Assembly: GCA_937889645.1 (NCBI GenBank)
Contig: CALBZE010000149.1
Coordinates: forward strand, 1 to 6,135
DNA length: 6,135 nt
Direction: 5' to 3'
Origin: an uncultured bacterium
GTDB lineage: Bacteria; Gemmatimonadota; Gemmatimonadetes; Longimicrobiales; RSA9
This document shows positions 5,702 to 6,135 of the stretch, piece by piece. The number at the start of each line of letters is the position of its first letter. Position 1 is the first letter of the stretch. The translations under genes were made by a program, and so were the position numbers. Below the pieces are notes generated by a model. The model saw nothing but the letters and a program-made list of their open reading frames with translations, searched no databases and was not told where the DNA came from.

Positions 5702-6135
5702 GTGCGCACGCATCATATTCCTTCCAGGCCCCACGTGCAAGGCGATGCGGCTCCGCTCAGGCTGCGCCACAGCGCGGGCGAGCTGACGGACGGGACGGGG
5801 CTCGTTCTTCTTCGCCGACTCTGGGACCAGCTCGGCCTCGGCCGGCGCCTCGACGAGAAGGGGCGCGGTGTGCCGGGGGTGTATCGGCCGAGCCTGTGGG
5901 TGGAGGTGTGGGTGGCGCTGCTCCTCTACGGGGGCCGGTGGCTGGACGACCTGCGCCTCTTGCGCTCGCGCGGTGTCAGCCGGCTGTTCGGCTGGGCACG
6001 GGTGCCGGATGCGACGACGTTCGGGCGCTTTCTGCGGCGTGCGGCGGGTGTGCTGGTGCCGGTGCTGGACGAGCTCCTCTGGCACGTGCTCCGGGTGCGC
6101 TGGCGGGCGGTGGGCGTGCCGCGGCGCGTCATGCT
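5702..6135 (+). CDS. IS1380-like transposase, N-terminal part, cut by right edge
   Basis: The frame is open from GTG 5702 to the window end (144 codons plus two bases). GGAGG at 5687-5691 lies 10 nt before the GTG, which supports this start. The protein begins V-R-T-H-H-I-P-S-R-P and then reads G-L-V-L-L-R-R-L-W-D-Q-L-G-L. Further on it has the pattern S-L-W-V-E-V-W-V-A-L-L-L-Y-G-G-R-W-L-D-D-L-R-L-L, then L-F-G-W-A-R-V-P-D-A-T-T-F-G-R-F-L-R-R. Gene-length reading frame, the 'G-G-x-x-L-D-D-L' helix and the 'P-x-x-T-x-x-R-F-L' motif are typical of the N-terminal part of IS1380-family DDE transposases. The catalytic residues are beyond the edge, so activity is unknown. Another IS4-related family is possible. 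Confidence 0.75.
   Translation, partial: MRTHHIPSRPHVQGDAAPLRLRHSAGELTDGTGLVLLRRLWDQLGLGRRLDEKGRGVPGVYRPSLWVEVWVALLLYGGRWLDDLRLLRSRGVSRLFGWARVPDATTFGRFLRRAAGVLVPVLDELLWHVLRVRWRAVGVPRRVM

Noticed and set aside
5645..6085. Minus-strand open frame of 146 codons at the right end
   Set aside because: It is opposite the IS1380-like transposase frame, which has a ribosome site and recognisable motifs.
1..6135. CRISPR array, tRNA or rRNA genes
   Set aside because: No regularly spaced direct repeats, tRNA arms or rRNA-like segments were seen on either strand.

Overview
The window is high-GC bacterial chromosomal DNA (about two-thirds G+C by eye), with GTG starts preceded by strong Shine-Dalgarno sequences. 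Its centre is an aerobic (class I) ribonucleotide reductase operon, nrdA-nrdB, on the minus strand, flanked on both sides by parts of insertion sequences. The taxon cannot be fixed from sequence alone. GC content, the Chlamydia-type NrdB and the B12-controlled class I RNR point to a free-living high-GC lineage rather than to Chlamydia; this is a low-confidence inference.

Layout, left to right. Positions 3-446 (+) are the C-terminal part of an IS256-family (Mutator-type) transposase cut by the window edge, followed by a likely right inverted repeat near 471-491. Positions 537-576 hold a textbook intrinsic terminator for the leftward nrd operon. Next come nrdB (613-1614, -) and nrdA (1657-4503, -), separated by 42 nt. 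Upstream of nrdA lies a leader of about 390 nt. In transcription order it holds a sigma70-type promoter (4901-4929) overlapped by two NrdR-box palindromes, a full cobalamin riboswitch (4707-4883), a putative antiterminator strand, an intrinsic terminator (4572-4601), and the nrdA Shine-Dalgarno plus GTG. Divergently, 5182-5463 (+) may encode a 93-residue membrane/coiled-coil protein of unknown function. Positions 5702-6135 (+) are the N-terminal part of an IS1380-like transposase that runs off the right edge.

How it works together. NrdA (catalytic, with two ATP-cone regions) and NrdB (radical generator) make deoxyribonucleotides. NrdB has Phe at the usual radical-Tyr position and Glu as first metal ligand, with spacing matching the Chlamydia trachomatis class Ic Mn/Fe subunit. 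Expression appears gated twice: at initiation by the nucleotide-sensing repressor NrdR, and at elongation by adenosylcobalamin, which should end transcription when B12 is plentiful. The second gate implies that a B12-dependent class II RNR (NrdJ) is encoded elsewhere in the genome. The most interesting content is this combination of a class Ic RNR, tandem NrdR boxes and a B12 riboswitch whose first stem overlaps the promoter-proximal NrdR box.
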